In this document: positions 48,836 to 59,089 of the stretch, piece after piece | Layout: each line of letters opens with the position of its first letter | Numbering within the stretch: position 1 is the stretch's first letter | Origin: Halopseudomonas pelagia | GTDB taxonomy: Bacteria; Pseudomonadota; Gammaproteobacteria; Pseudomonadales; Pseudomonadaceae | NCBI RefSeq assembly: GCF_009497895.1 | Contig: NZ_CP033116.1 | Location: forward strand, 3,968,001-4,032,000 | Length of the DNA: 64,000 nucleotides | Direction: 5' to 3' | The notes under the pieces: model-generated | Seen by the model: only the letters and a program-made list of their open reading frames with translations | The model's database searches: none | Told to the model about the DNA's origin: nothing | Program-made: the position numbers and the translations under genes

Positions 48836-48863
48836 AAAAAAGCCTCCGTAGCAGGAGGCTTTT
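48836..48863. terminator. Bidirectional terminator at the end of the aryl polyene cluster
   Basis: A 9-bp stem (AAAGCCTCC with GGAGGCTTT) with a 6-nt loop and flanking A and T runs lies between the phosphopantetheinyl transferase gene and convergent trxB. Confidence 0.9.
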
Positions 48864-48886
48864 GTCACAGCTAACCAGACCGCCGC

Positions 48887-49870
<984 letters not shown>

Positions 49871-50101
49871 TTAAACTGACGACCCGCCAGCCAGGTGCGG
49901 CTGGTAACCTGACGACCAAACAACAAGTCAGGACCGTGGTTTTTGATTGCGTGCATGTTAGGGCAGCGACGGGCCTTTGGAAATGCCAAAGCTTGTATCA
50001 GCCGGATAGTTTACCCCTATAGGGCAGGTATAGTGATAATGCACAGGCGATGCTAAGCAAACCCGTCTTAGTGGCGACCCATTTACTCAAGGACAGTAGC
50101 A

Positions 50102-50845
50102 ATGCCAGAACTCATCATCCCCATGCGCGGCCCTGATTACCTGCGCGAGGGCTGGAACAGAATACGCCAGCCAGGGCTCAAGCGTTTTCTGGTGATACCG
50201 CTCATCCTCAACCTGGGCGTATTCATCGCCTTGATCAGTTGGGGCGTGACCCAGTTCAATCTGCTGATGGCTCGGCTGATGGGCAGCCTGCCGGAGTGGA
50301 TGGCCTTTATCGAGTGGTTGCTCTGGCCACTGTTTGCCTTGGTCGTGCTGGTTGTGCTGTTTTTCGGCTTCAGCGTGGTAGCCAACCTGATCGCCTCACC
50401 CTTTTACGGATTTCTCGCGGAAAAGGTTGCCGAGCAGGAACGTGGGCTGGTCAGTCCGCCCACGGGGTACAAGGAGATTCTGCTGGTAGTGCCGCGTAGC
50501 CTGGGCCGCGAACTGCGCAAGATCAGCTACTACCTGCCGCGGTTGATCGGCTTGCTGTTGCTGACGCTGATTCCAGTGGTCAATCTTGTTTCCTCACCCC
50601 TATTGCTGCTGTTTGGCGTATGGATGATGGCAGTGCAGTACGTCGACTACCAGGCGGATAACGATCAGGTCAGCTTTATCGATATGCTGCGCTGGATGCG
50701 CGGCAGGCGCACCCTGGCGTTGAGCTTCGGCCTGCCGGTGTACTTCGGCATGCTGATACCGCTGGTAAATCTGCTGGTCATGCCTGCAGCCGTGGCCGGC
50801 TCCACCTTGCTGTGGATTCGCGAGCGGCCCCAGCCGCTGCCTTAA
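50102..50845 (+). CDS. cysZ: Sulfate transporter CysZ
   Basis: The 247-residue inner-membrane protein has about four hydrophobic segments (FLVIPLILNLGVFIALI, LLWPLFALVVLVVLFFGFSVV, LIGLLLLTLIPVVNLV, YFGMLIPLVNLLVMPAAVAG) and the family motif VVANLIASPFYGFLAEKV. CysZ mediates sulfate uptake for cysteine synthesis. AAGGA lies upstream of the ATG. No further sulfur-assimilation gene follows. Confidence 0.92.
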   Translation: MPELIIPMRGPDYLREGWNRIRQPGLKRFLVIPLILNLGVFIALISWGVTQFNLLMARLMGSLPEWMAFIEWLLWPLFALVVLVVLFFGFSVVANLIASPFYGFLAEKVAEQERGLVSPPTGYKEILLVVPRSLGRELRKISYYLPRLIGLLLLTLIPVVNLVSSPLLLLFGVWMMAVQYVDYQADNDQVSFIDMLRWMRGRRTLALSFGLPVYFGMLIPLVNLLVMPAAVAGSTLLWIRERPQPLP

Positions 50846-50898
50846 ATCTGTCACGCTATTGTCACACCGGCATCATTGGCTCACATGACAATGTCGGC

Positions 50899-52101
50899 AT
50901 GATCGATAATATTGCGGCAAACCAGCGCTTTGCGCTGGTGACTGAAACCTACTCACCACAAATCAATGGCGTGGCCAACACTCTTGGCCGGCTTGTCGAC
51001 GGCCTGTTGCTGCGCCATCACGCAGTGCAGCTTGTGCGCCCGGCCCAGACCGGCGAAACCATCGGCCGCGATTTACGCGGGGCCTTCAGCGAACTCCGCG
51101 TGCGCGGGCTACCGATCCCCGGCTATCCCGAGCTGCAATGGGGTTTACCTGCCGGCGTCAGATTGCAGCGCTTATGGCGGCGCGAAAGACCTGACGCGAT
51201 CTACCTGGCCACCGAGGGGCCGCTGGGCTGGTCAGCTCTGCGGGTGGCACGGCGCATGGGTATCCCCGTGATCAGCGGTTTTCATACCAACTTTCAGCAA
51301 TACAGTGATCATTACGGCTTGAGCCTGTTTCACAAACCGATGATGAGCTATTTGCGCTGGTTCCACGGCCGGACGCAGCTCACGCTGACCGCCAGCCCTG
51401 CCCAACAACGCGAGCTTATGCGTGCCGGCATGCAGAATCTGGCGCTGCTAGGACGCGGTGTGGACTGCGAGCGATTCCATCCCGGCCACCGCAACAGCGC
51501 ATTGCGAGCCAGCTGGCAGGTCGCTGACACTGATCTGGTGTTGTTGCACGTGGGGCGCCTCGCGGCAGAAAAGAATCTGGGCTTACTGGTTCAGGCCTGG
51601 CAACGGCTGCAGCAAAACCAGGTGCCCGGCTCACCCCGCTTGCGCCTGGTCATCGTCGGTGACGGGCCTTCGCGAGCGGACCTGCAGCGGCAGTTGCCTG
51701 AAGCCGTTTTCACCGGCGCATTGGTCGGCGAGCCACTCACTCAGGCCTATGCCAGTGCCGATCTGTTTGTGTTCCCCAGCGTGACCGAAACCTTCGGCAA
51801 TGTCGTCACCGAGGCCATGGCCTCAGGCCTGGCGGTATGCGCTTTCGATCTGGCAGCCGCGCACCAGCATATAAGAGACAGGTTCAGTGGCTGCCTGGCG
51901 GCAGAGGGCCATGAAAGTCTGTTTCTGGAAAACCTGGAATGGTTGATCAAGGATGCAGAGGGGCGGCGCAGCATACGTATGCACGCCAGGCATCGCGCCA
52001 GCCAGTTGGGTTGGGGCGATGTGGTACAACGTTTCGAGGGGTATTTGCTGAAGGCTGCCACCAGGCAGCCCGCAGGTTTGCCAGCACTACTGGGGAAGTA
52101 G
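50899..52101 (+). CDS. GT4-family glycosyltransferase (alpha-mannosyltransferase-like)
   Basis: The 400-residue protein is a GT-B fold, GT4-family transferase. It begins ALVTETYSPQINGVANTLG, typical of MgtA/PimB-like mannosyltransferases, and has LLHVGRLAAEKNLGLL and the nucleotide-sugar EX7E region PSVTETFGNVVTEAMA. The ATG at 50899 is chosen over the open frame to 50812, which overlaps cysZ. It probably transfers a hexose from a nucleotide sugar to a lipid or glycan acceptor. The acceptor cannot be told from sequence. Confidence 0.82.
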   Translation: MIDNIAANQRFALVTETYSPQINGVANTLGRLVDGLLLRHHAVQLVRPAQTGETIGRDLRGAFSELRVRGLPIPGYPELQWGLPAGVRLQRLWRRERPDAIYLATEGPLGWSALRVARRMGIPVISGFHTNFQQYSDHYGLSLFHKPMMSYLRWFHGRTQLTLTASPAQQRELMRAGMQNLALLGRGVDCERFHPGHRNSALRASWQVADTDLVLLHVGRLAAEKNLGLLVQAWQRLQQNQVPGSPRLRLVIVGDGPSRADLQRQLPEAVFTGALVGEPLTQAYASADLFVFPSVTETFGNVVTEAMASGLAVCAFDLAAAHQHIRDRFSGCLAAEGHESLFLENLEWLIKDAEGRRSIRMHARHRASQLGWGDVVQRFEGYLLKAATRQPAGLPALLGK

Positions 52102-52138
52102 CGCTGGCAGTAGTTCAGCTTGAGCCAGAGCCTTCAGC

Positions 52139-53248
52139 TCAAGCAAGAGTTTTCAAGGCTTCGCGGCTGAACGGCAGAATGTCGGCAAAGCGGCCTTCGC
52201 GCACTTTATCGGCCCACTGCGGATCAACGATCAAAGCGCGACCCACGGCAACCAGATCGAATTCACCCTGACCCAGGCGTTCAAGCAAACCGTCGATATT
52301 GGCAGTTTCGGCAACCTTGTCGGTCTTGACCATGAACTCCAGGAACTCGCCATCCAGACCCACACTACCGACAGTAATGCAGGGCTTGCCGGTGATGTTG
52401 CGAGTCCAGCCCGCCAGGTTAAGCGGTGAACCGTCAAATTCGGGCTCCCAGAAACGCCGCTGTGAGCAATGGAAAATATCCACGCCGGCATCAGCCAATG
52501 GCTTGAGAAAGGCTTCGAGCAGATCGGGCGTGGGTGCCAGACGCGCACTGTAATCCTGCTGCTTCCACTGGGAAAAGCGGAAGATAACCGGATAATCCGG
52601 GCCGACCGCATCACGTACGGCGCTGATGATTTCAACCGCAAAGCGCGCGCGGTTTTCCATGCTGCCGCCGTACTCGTCGGTACGCTGGTTGGTGCCGTCC
52701 CAGAAAAACTGGTCGATCAGGTAGCCGTGCGCGCCGTGCAGCTCGATAGCATCAAAACCGATTTCCTTGGCATCCTTGGCTGCCTGGGCAAAGGCCTTGA
52801 CCACGTCCTGAATATCGTCGTGGGTCATGCCATGGACCAGCTCTTTACCGTCCTTGATCTTCTCCATCGGGCCGTAACCCGGTACATCACCGTCCGGCGG
52901 CGTGCCCAAGCGGCGCACATTGCCTACGTGCCACAATTGTGGAGCGATCTTGCCACCCACCGCGTGTACGGCATCGACCACTTTCTTCCAGCCCGCCAGG
53001 GCTTCTTCGCCATGAAACGCCGGTACATCCGGGTAGCCATTGGCGGCCTTGTGACCTACCGTGGTGCCTTCGGTGATGATCAGGCCAACGCCTGATTCAG
53101 CGCGGCGACGGTAGTAATCCACTACCTGTTCGCCAGGGACGCCATTGGGCGAAAAGTTGCGCGTCATCGGCGCCATGACGATGCGATTGCTCAGGCTCAA
53201 AGGGCCGAGCTCAAAGGAGGCGAAAAGTGGGCTGGTATCAGCGGACAT
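52139..53248 (-). CDS. Old Yellow Enzyme-family NADH:flavin oxidoreductase (second copy)
   Basis: The 369-residue FMN-dependent ene-reductase has LSNRIVMAPMTRNFSPNGVP, PQLWHVGNVRRLG, the substrate-binding His-x-x-His in ELHGAHGYLIDQFFWDGTNQ and VAVGRALIVDPQWADKV. It is only a distant relative of the OYE at 8627-9733. GGAG lies 7 bp upstream of the ATG. It is immediately downstream of a TetR regulator on the same strand (75-bp gap), the plan of the nemRA electrophile/bleach response. A TGACCGGTCGT motif precedes it. Confidence 0.9.
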   Translation of the reverse strand: MSADTSPLFASFELGPLSLSNRIVMAPMTRNFSPNGVPGEQVVDYYRRRAESGVGLIITEGTTVGHKAANGYPDVPAFHGEEALAGWKKVVDAVHAVGGKIAPQLWHVGNVRRLGTPPDGDVPGYGPMEKIKDGKELVHGMTHDDIQDVVKAFAQAAKDAKEIGFDAIELHGAHGYLIDQFFWDGTNQRTDEYGGSMENRARFAVEIISAVRDAVGPDYPVIFRFSQWKQQDYSARLAPTPDLLEAFLKPLADAGVDIFHCSQRRFWEPEFDGSPLNLAGWTRNITGKPCITVGSVGLDGEFLEFMVKTDKVAETANIDGLLERLGQGEFDLVAVGRALIVDPQWADKVREGRFADILPFSREALKTLA

Positions 53249-53292
53249 ACAAATACTCCGTATATAGTTAATCGTCTAATACGACAGATGGT

Positions 53293-53303
53293 TGACCGGT
53301 CGT
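53293..53303. promoter_or_regulatory. Putative TetR operator upstream of the OYE gene
   Basis: The 11-mer TGACCGGTCGT (palindromic core GACCGGTC) sits 45 bp upstream of the OYE start. The same 11-mer occurs inverted at the TetR gene start (53924-53934), which makes both good candidates for autoregulatory binding sites. Confidence 0.6.
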
Positions 53304-53323
53304 CTTGTCAGGGTTTGGGCAGT

Positions 53324-53911
53324 TCAGGGACGTAATAATCTTTCCAGTTGATCGATAAATACCCGTAAAGGGGCAATCTGCCGGTCCACTTTCATGCGCA
53401 GCAAAGCACCCTCCCACGCTGCACCAATAAAAGTGCCCAGGGCCTGCGGGTCCTGGTCGGCAGGCAGTTCACCGGCGTCGCGGGCCTGCGCCAGACAATC
53501 AGCCAATACCTGGCTGGAGCGATTGAGAATCGCGCTGGCGGCATAACCTATCGGCTGGCTGTCGCCGGCTTTCTCATGGCAGAGGCTACCGATGAAGCAC
53601 TGATGGCTGGGCTCGATCTGGTTGGCAAAATATCCGACCAGGTCGCGATAGAAGCGCAACACCCGCTCGCGCGGCGAAGCATCCTCGGCCTGCAAGGCAG
53701 CAGCAAAGCGTTCCAGGCGCGGGGTGTAATAGTAATGCAGCGCCTGGATGGCAAAATCTTCCTTGCTTTCGAAGTAATGATAGAAAGACCCCTTGGGCAC
53801 ACCGGCGCTCTGGGTAATTTCCTGTACCCCAGTACCGTTATAACCCTTGAGCAACATGACTTCAGTGCCGGCCGCAAGAATGCGTGCACGTTTATCCTGG
53901 ATAGCGTTCAT
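53324..53911 (-). CDS. TetR-family transcriptional regulator (NemR-like)
   Basis: The 195-residue repressor has a TetR N-terminal helix-turn-helix (about residues 8-55, GVQEITQSAGVPKGSFYHYF). Its ligand domain has Cys105 and Cys111 in SHQCFIGSLCHE, close to the position of the redox-sensing Cys106 of E. coli NemR. The ATG ending at 53911 is preferred, because an upstream ATG at 53935 lies on top of the putative operator. It probably represses itself and the downstream Old Yellow Enzyme until electrophiles modify a cysteine; this is inference from family and context. Confidence 0.85.
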   Translation of the reverse strand: MNAIQDKRARILAAGTEVMLLKGYNGTGVQEITQSAGVPKGSFYHYFESKEDFAIQALHYYYTPRLERFAAALQAEDASPRERVLRFYRDLVGYFANQIEPSHQCFIGSLCHEKAGDSQPIGYAASAILNRSSQVLADCLAQARDAGELPADQDPQALGTFIGAAWEGALLRMKVDRQIAPLRVFIDQLERLLRP

Positions 53912-53923
53912 GCCAATCACTAT

Positions 53924-53955
53924 ACGACCGGTCATGTTTTATTTATAGCGCTATA
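53924..53955. promoter_or_regulatory. Putative TetR operator and adjacent palindrome at the TetR gene promoter
   Basis: ACGACCGGTCA (53924-53934) is the inverted copy of the motif at 53293-53303. Ten bases further lies the perfect 12-bp palindrome TATAGCGCTATA (53944-53955), which on the minus strand overlaps a plausible -10 region of the regulator. Confidence 0.55.
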
Positions 53956-54033
53956 TGGCTTTATTGATTTGATTGATGGCGGAAAATAATGTGCGCTAAG
54001 CCACGAGCCGTGCAGGGGATGAAATTCAGTTAT

Positions 54034-54062
54034 AAAAAAACCGGGAATATCCCGGTTTTTTT
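54034..54062. terminator. Rho-independent terminator (bidirectional)
   Basis: A 13-bp stem (AAAAAAACCGGGA with TCCCGGTTTTTTT) with a 3-nt loop follows the slyD-like gene on the minus strand. Confidence 0.9.
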
Positions 54063-54064
54063 GG

Positions 54065-54078
54065 AGCTTGAAGCTAGC
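54065..54078. repeat. Short heptad repeat remnant (AGCTTGA AGCTAGC)
   Basis: Two AGCTNNN heptads lie just before the slyD-like stop codon side of the terminator. They belong to the same type as 2482-2505 and 22971-23000. Confidence 0.45.
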
Positions 54079-54086
54079 GTGGCAAC

Positions 54087-54572
54087 TTAGTGCTCGACGC
54101 CGCCTTCACCATGGATATGACCATGGGCAAGCTCATCTTCAGTGGCTTCGCGTACGTCGGCGACCTTGACTTCAAATGTCAGGCGCTGACCCGCCAGCGG
54201 GTGGTTACCGTCGACAGTCACTTCATCACCTTCTACGGCAGTAATAGTGACGATCTGCATGCCGCCGTCAGGACCGGAAGCGTGAAACTGCATGCCGACT
54301 TCCAGCTCGTCGACGCCTTCGAACATGTTGCGACCCAGTACAGCGACCAGTTCAGCACTGAATTCGCCGTAGGCGTTTTCTGGCTCAACGGAGACTTTCA
54401 ATTCGTCGCCGACCTGCTTGCCATCAAGCGCCTGCTCCAGACCGGGGATAATATTGCCCGCGCCATGCAGGTAAACCAGCGGGCCACCACCAGCGGAAGA
54501 ATCCAGTACTTCGCCTGCATCATTGGTCAAGGTGTATTCAATCGATACGGCTTTGTTGGCAGCAATCTGCAT
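54087..54572 (-). CDS. FKBP-type peptidyl-prolyl isomerase (SlyD-like)
   Basis: The 161-residue protein has an FKBP domain split by an insert-in-flap domain: VSIEYTLTNDAGEVLDSS and LHGAGNIIPGLEQALDGK, then the IF-domain PENAYGEFSAELVAVLGR and the return GNHPLAGQRLTFEVKV. It ends with a short His-containing tail (HGHIHGEGGVEH), much shorter than the metal-binding tail of E. coli SlyD. It catalyses proline isomerisation and acts as a folding chaperone. The start ATG ending at 54572 is chosen; the longer frame to 54686 is non-coding. It is divergent from ackA. Confidence 0.9.
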   Translation of the reverse strand: MQIAANKAVSIEYTLTNDAGEVLDSSAGGGPLVYLHGAGNIIPGLEQALDGKQVGDELKVSVEPENAYGEFSAELVAVLGRNMFEGVDELEVGMQFHASGPDGGMQIVTITAVEGDEVTVDGNHPLAGQRLTFEVKVADVREATEDELAHGHIHGEGGVEH

Positions 54573-54723
54573 AATCTGATACCTGTCTTTTTGCGTGAAG
54601 CGCGTCAGTTTACGCCAATTGACCCCATAACGCACGGGTTGACCGATGCACGGCCACCCGTGAAGATGGCTCAAACGGTGCCACAATGCGTACTCAAGCT
54701 GGCTGGAAGGGAGTTATCAATCA

Positions 54724-55911
54724 ATGTCAGACCAACTGGTCCTGGTGATCAATTGCGGCAGTTCGTCGATCAAATTCGCCTTGCGCAGCGAGCTTCACTC
54801 CTCAGCGCTGTTGAGTGGTCTGGCCGATCGTCTGGGCAGTAACAAGGCAACGCTGACCTGGCAGAATGCAGATAACAGGGAAACCTTGGCGCTGGCGGAC
54901 GGCGAGCACGCGACCGCGCTGGCCGCACTGCTGCCGCTGATCGAGCGACACGCCAGCCAGCCGCTCAGTGCCGTTGGCCATCGGGTGGTGCATGGCGGTG
55001 AGCACTTTACCGGCGCGCAGATCATCGACCAGCAGGTACTCGACGCCATCCGCGCCAACGCCCCGTTAGCGCCGCTGCATAACCCGGCCAATCTGGCCGG
55101 TATCGAAGCCGCCATGCGCGTGTTCCGACAGATCCCGCATATGGCGATCTTCGACACCGCCTTTCATCAGAGCATGCCTGCGCACGCCTACCGTTACGCT
55201 CTGCCCGAGGCGCTGTATACCGAGCATGGCATTCGCCGTTACGGCTTTCATGGCACCAGCCATCAGTATGTCACTGCGCAGGCCAGCAAACTTGCCGGCC
55301 TGCAGCCGAACAGGGGCGCCTGGCTTAGCGCCCACCTGGGCAACGGCTGCTCCAGCTGCGCCGTGCTCGACGGGCGCAGCCAGGACACCAGCATGGGGCT
55401 CACACCGCTGGAGGGCTTGGTCATGGGCACGCGCAGCGGCGATGTCGATCCCAACCTGCATGCCCATCTGGCCAGAACCCTGAACTGGGATCTGCCGCGT
55501 ATTGAAACCATGCTTAACCGCGAAAGCGGCCTTTTGGGCCTCTCCGGTTTGACCAATGACATGCGCCAACTGGAGCAGGCACGCAGCGAGGGCCATACAG
55601 GCGCGGCGCTGGCGATCGACGTATTCTGCTATCGTCTGGCCCGCTCATTGATGGGGTTGGCCGCCGCGCTGCCGCGGCTTGACGGGTTGATCTTTACCGG
55701 CGGCATTGGCGAGAACTCGGCCCTGGTGCGCGACAAAACGCTGGAACATATGACCGTGCTCGGGCTCAAACTCGACACAGAGCGCAATACATCGGCGCCG
55801 CGGGGTCAGGCATGCATGATCAATCAGGTCGGCTCACCGGCTATCATGGTGATACCCACCGACGAAGAGCGCCAGATCGCGGACGAGAGCGTGGCTTTGA
55901 TCCCACACTGA
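54724..55911 (+). CDS. ackA: Acetate kinase
   Basis: The 395-residue ASKHA-fold kinase interconverts acetyl phosphate and acetate with ADP/ATP. Signatures are [46 protein letters not shown] and [14 protein letters not shown]. Together with pta, 25 bp downstream, it forms the ackA-pta acetate pathway. The length is standard. Confidence 0.98.
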   Translation: MSDQLVLVINCGSSSIKFALRSELHSSALLSGLADRLGSNKATLTWQNADNRETLALADGEHATALAALLPLIERHASQPLSAVGHRVVHGGEHFTGAQIIDQQVLDAIRANAPLAPLHNPANLAGIEAAMRVFRQIPHMAIFDTAFHQSMPAHAYRYALPEALYTEHGIRRYGFHGTSHQYVTAQASKLAGLQPNRGAWLSAHLGNGCSSCAVLDGRSQDTSMGLTPLEGLVMGTRSGDVDPNLHAHLARTLNWDLPRIETMLNRESGLLGLSGLTNDMRQLEQARSEGHTGAALAIDVFCYRLARSLMGLAAALPRLDGLIFTGGIGENSALVRDKTLEHMTVLGLKLDTERNTSAPRGQACMINQVGSPAIMVIPTDEERQIADESVALIPH

Positions 55912-55936
55912 TCCGCCCCACCAGACAGGACGTTAC

Positions 55937-58069
55937 ATGCATACCTTCTTTATTGCTCCTACCGGCTTCGGCGTCGGCCTGACCTCAATCAGCCTCGGTC
56001 TGATTCGCGCGCTGCAGCGCACCGGCCTGCGCGTGCATTTTCTCAAACCCATCGCCCAGCCCCACCCGGGTGACACCGGCCCGGAACGGTCCAGCGAGCT
56101 GATCAGCCGCACGCTCGGCCTGGCTCCGCCGACACCGCTGACCTTGCCTGAAGTCGAACACCGCCTGGCCAATGGTCAGCTCGACGAAGTGCTGGAAGAT
56201 ATCATCAGCCTGTTCCAGCAAACTGCAGCAGACGCCGATGTGGTGATTGTCGAAGGCATGGTACCGACCCGGCAGGCCAGCTACGCCGCCCGCATCAATC
56301 AGCACCTGGCGCGCAGCCTGGACGCCGATGTGATCCTGGTCACTGCGCCGGATGACCAGGACATGGCCAGCCTGGCCGATCGTATCGAGATCCACGCCCA
56401 GGGCTTTGGCGGGCCACGCCACCCTAAGGTGCTGGGCGTGATCGTCAACAAGGTGCGCAACCTGGAAATGCGCGAAGATCCGCCGGCGGACCGCGATGCG
56501 CTCAAGCGCACCCTGAAAGAATACGCGCTGGCACTGAAGCAGGAATCAACCGTCCTCAACACCGAAGAGTTTCGTCTGATCGGCTGCGTGCCCTGGCAGG
56601 ACGAATTGAACGCACCCCGCACCTCCGACGTTGCCGCCTTACTCGACGCGAAGATCCTGCATCCCGGCGATATGCAACACCGCCGCGTGATGGACATAGC
56701 TCTCTGTGCGCGTACCGTGCCGAATATTGTCGAACGCCTCAAGCCCGGCACGTTGATCGTCACGCCGGGCGATCGCGATGACGTGATCATCGCCGCCAGC
56801 CTCGCTGCACTGGCCGGCACGCCACTGGCCGGGCTGCTACTGACCAGCGATTTCACACCCGACACGCGGGTGATGCAGCTGTGCCAGCCGGCTTTGGATG
56901 GCGGCCTGCCGTTGCTCGCCGTGGCCACCAACACCTTCAACTCCGCCACCCGTTTGGATCGCATGAACCGCGAAATTCCGGTGGATGATCAGGAGCGCGC
57001 CGAGTTGGTGACCGAGTACGCCGCATCACACATAGACCATGCCTGGCTGGCCAAACGCTGTGACACCCCGCGCGAGCTGCGCATGTCACCCCCGGCCTTT
57101 CGCTACCAACTGATGCGCCGCGCCCAGCAGGCGGCAAAACGCATCGTGCTGCCGGAAGGCGACGAACCACGCACCGTACAGGCCGCTGCCATCTGCCAAC
57201 GCCGCGGCATTGCCCAGTGCATCCTGCTGGCCAAACGCGAGTCAGTAGAAGCAGTAGCGCGCGCCCAGCACATCACTTTGCCCGAGGGTCTGCAGATCAT
57301 CGATCCGGATAGCGTGCGCGAGCGTTATGTGCAGCCGATGGTCGAGAAACGCAAAGGCAAGGGTCTGAACGAGCCCATGGCCTTGCAGCAGCTGGAAGAC
57401 AACGTGGTGCTGGGAACCATGATGCTCGCTCTGGACGAGGTCGATGGCCTGGTGTCCGGTGCCATCCACACCACCGCCAATACCATTCGCCCGGCCTTTC
57501 AGCTGATCAAGACAGCACCAGGCTACAACCTGGTGTCCTCGATCTTTTTCATGCTGCTCCCCGAACAGGTGCTGGTCTATGGCGACTGCGCGGTCAATCC
57601 TGACCCGAATGCCGAGGAGCTGGCCGAGATCGCCATTCAAAGTGCTCGCTCGGCAGAAGCCTTCGGCATTCCTGCGCGAGTGGCCATGATCAGTTATTCG
57701 ACCGGCGAATCCGGGACCGGTCTGGATGTGGAAAAGGTGAGAGAGGCCACGCAGATAGCCAAAAAACGCGAGCCGGCATTGTTGATTGATGGGCCGCTTC
57801 AGTATGATGCTGCCGCCATTGCCAGCGTCGGCGCACAAAAAGCGCCGGACAGCCCTGTGGCCGGCAAGGCCACTGTGTTCGTGTTCCCCGACCTGAATAC
57901 TGGCAACACCACCTACAAGGCCGTGCAGCGTAGCGCCAACGTAGTCAGTGTCGGCCCCATGCTGCAGGGCCTGCGCAAGCCGGTAAACGACCTGTCTCGC
58001 GGCGCGCTGGTGGATGACATTGTCTACACCATCGCTCTGACCGCCATTCAGGCCGAGATGAATGAATAG
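55937..58069 (+). CDS. pta: Phosphate acetyltransferase
   Basis: The 710-residue long form of Pta has an N-terminal BioD-like P-loop domain (TGFGVGLTSISLGL), a DRTGG regulatory domain (about residues 225-340) and a C-terminal catalytic PTA_PTB domain (about 385-705). The last has IVLPEGDEPRTVQAA, LVSGAIHTTANTIRPAFQ and LLIDGPLQYDAA. It converts acetyl-CoA and phosphate to acetyl phosphate. It follows ackA in the same operon. Confidence 0.97.
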   Translation: MHTFFIAPTGFGVGLTSISLGLIRALQRTGLRVHFLKPIAQPHPGDTGPERSSELISRTLGLAPPTPLTLPEVEHRLANGQLDEVLEDIISLFQQTAADADVVIVEGMVPTRQASYAARINQHLARSLDADVILVTAPDDQDMASLADRIEIHAQGFGGPRHPKVLGVIVNKVRNLEMREDPPADRDALKRTLKEYALALKQESTVLNTEEFRLIGCVPWQDELNAPRTSDVAALLDAKILHPGDMQHRRVMDIALCARTVPNIVERLKPGTLIVTPGDRDDVIIAASLAALAGTPLAGLLLTSDFTPDTRVMQLCQPALDGGLPLLAVATNTFNSATRLDRMNREIPVDDQERAELVTEYAASHIDHAWLAKRCDTPRELRMSPPAFRYQLMRRAQQAAKRIVLPEGDEPRTVQAAAICQRRGIAQCILLAKRESVEAVARAQHITLPEGLQIIDPDSVRERYVQPMVEKRKGKGLNEPMALQQLEDNVVLGTMMLALDEVDGLVSGAIHTTANTIRPAFQLIKTAPGYNLVSSIFFMLLPEQVLVYGDCAVNPDPNAEELAEIAIQSARSAEAFGIPARVAMISYSTGESGTGLDVEKVREATQIAKKREPALLIDGPLQYDAAAIASVGAQKAPDSPVAGKATVFVFPDLNTGNTTYKAVQRSANVVSVGPMLQGLRKPVNDLSRGALVDDIVYTIALTAIQAEMNE

Positions 58070-58114
58070 ATTCGAGCCAGCATTACAGACTGGCCTTTTG
58101 AGTGAGCCCTTAGA

Positions 58115-59020
58115 ATGCTGAGTTTTCTGCCTCATGGCCTACGCGGCGCCCTCGCGGCGCTGCTGCTGATCCTCAATACACTCCTGTGTTTCAGTGTGTT
58201 GTTTCCACTATCGCTGATCAAACTGCTACCGATCAAAAGCCTGCAGGTATTCTGCACCCGGCAGATCATCCGCATCGCCGAATTCTGGATCGCCTGCAAC
58301 AGCGGCTGGATGGCTTTGACCGGTAACATCGAATGGGATATTCAGGGCCGCGAGCGGCTGGATTACGACGGCTGGTATCTGGTCACCAGCAACCATCAGA
58401 CCTGGGTCGATATTCTGGTATTGCAGCACAACTTCAATCGGCGCATGCCGATGCTCAAGTTCTTTCTCAAGCAGGAACTGATCTGGGTGCCGATCATTGG
58501 CATCTGCTGGTGGGCGCTGGATTTCCCGTTCATGAAACGCTACACCAAGGCCTACCTGGCACGGCATCCGGAAAAGGCCGGGCAGGATGTGGAAACTACG
58601 CGCAAGGCCTGTGAAAAATTCAAGACTACCCCGGTAGCGGTATTCAATTTTCTCGAAGGCACCCGACTGACGCCAGCCAAGCACGCCGAGCAACAGTCGC
58701 CCTACCGGCATCTGCTCAAGCCCAAATCCGGCGGCATCGCCTTTGTACTCGATGCGATGGGGGAGCAGCTACGTTCACTGGTGGATATCACCATCCATTA
58801 CCCCGACGGTAGCCCGACTTTCTGGGACCTGCTCAGCGGACGTATTAGGAAGGTAGTGGTGCGCTGTCAGATCAAGCCGATCCCAACTGAGATGCTGGGT
58901 GGCGACTATCACCACGACGAAGTCTTCCGCGCCGAATTTCAGCGTTGGGTGAACAGTCTTTGGGAAGAGAAGGATCTGTTGCTGGACAAATTGCACCACG
59001 ACTATCCGCCGGGACGCTAA
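58115..59020 (+). CDS. PlsC-type acyltransferase (YihG-like)
   Basis: The 301-residue membrane-bound acyltransferase has a long N-terminal hydrophobic helix (about residues 12-35). It shows the HxxxxD motif TSNHQTWVDI, the FPFMKRYTKAYL region and the substrate motif FLEGTRLTPAKH, typical of the YihG subgroup of lysophosphatidate acyltransferases. It probably esterifies lysophosphatidate in phospholipid synthesis. It lies 45 bp after pta without a visible terminator. Confidence 0.9.
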   Translation: MLSFLPHGLRGALAALLLILNTLLCFSVLFPLSLIKLLPIKSLQVFCTRQIIRIAEFWIACNSGWMALTGNIEWDIQGRERLDYDGWYLVTSNHQTWVDILVLQHNFNRRMPMLKFFLKQELIWVPIIGICWWALDFPFMKRYTKAYLARHPEKAGQDVETTRKACEKFKTTPVAVFNFLEGTRLTPAKHAEQQSPYRHLLKPKSGGIAFVLDAMGEQLRSLVDITIHYPDGSPTFWDLLSGRIRKVVVRCQIKPIPTEMLGGDYHHDEVFRAEFQRWVNSLWEEKDLLLDKLHHDYPPGR

Positions 59021-59041
59021 AGCAATCACTGAATCAGTACT

Positions 59042-59072
59042 GGCTCTACCGAGGAAACCCCGCGGTAGAGCC
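59042..59072. terminator. Stem-loop between the acyltransferase and OmpA-family genes
   Basis: A 10-bp perfect stem (GGCTCTACCG with CGGTAGAGCC) encloses an 11-nt loop in the convergent gap. Neither strand has a T run. Confidence 0.5.
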
Positions 59073-59089
59073 TATCACTTACAACCTGG

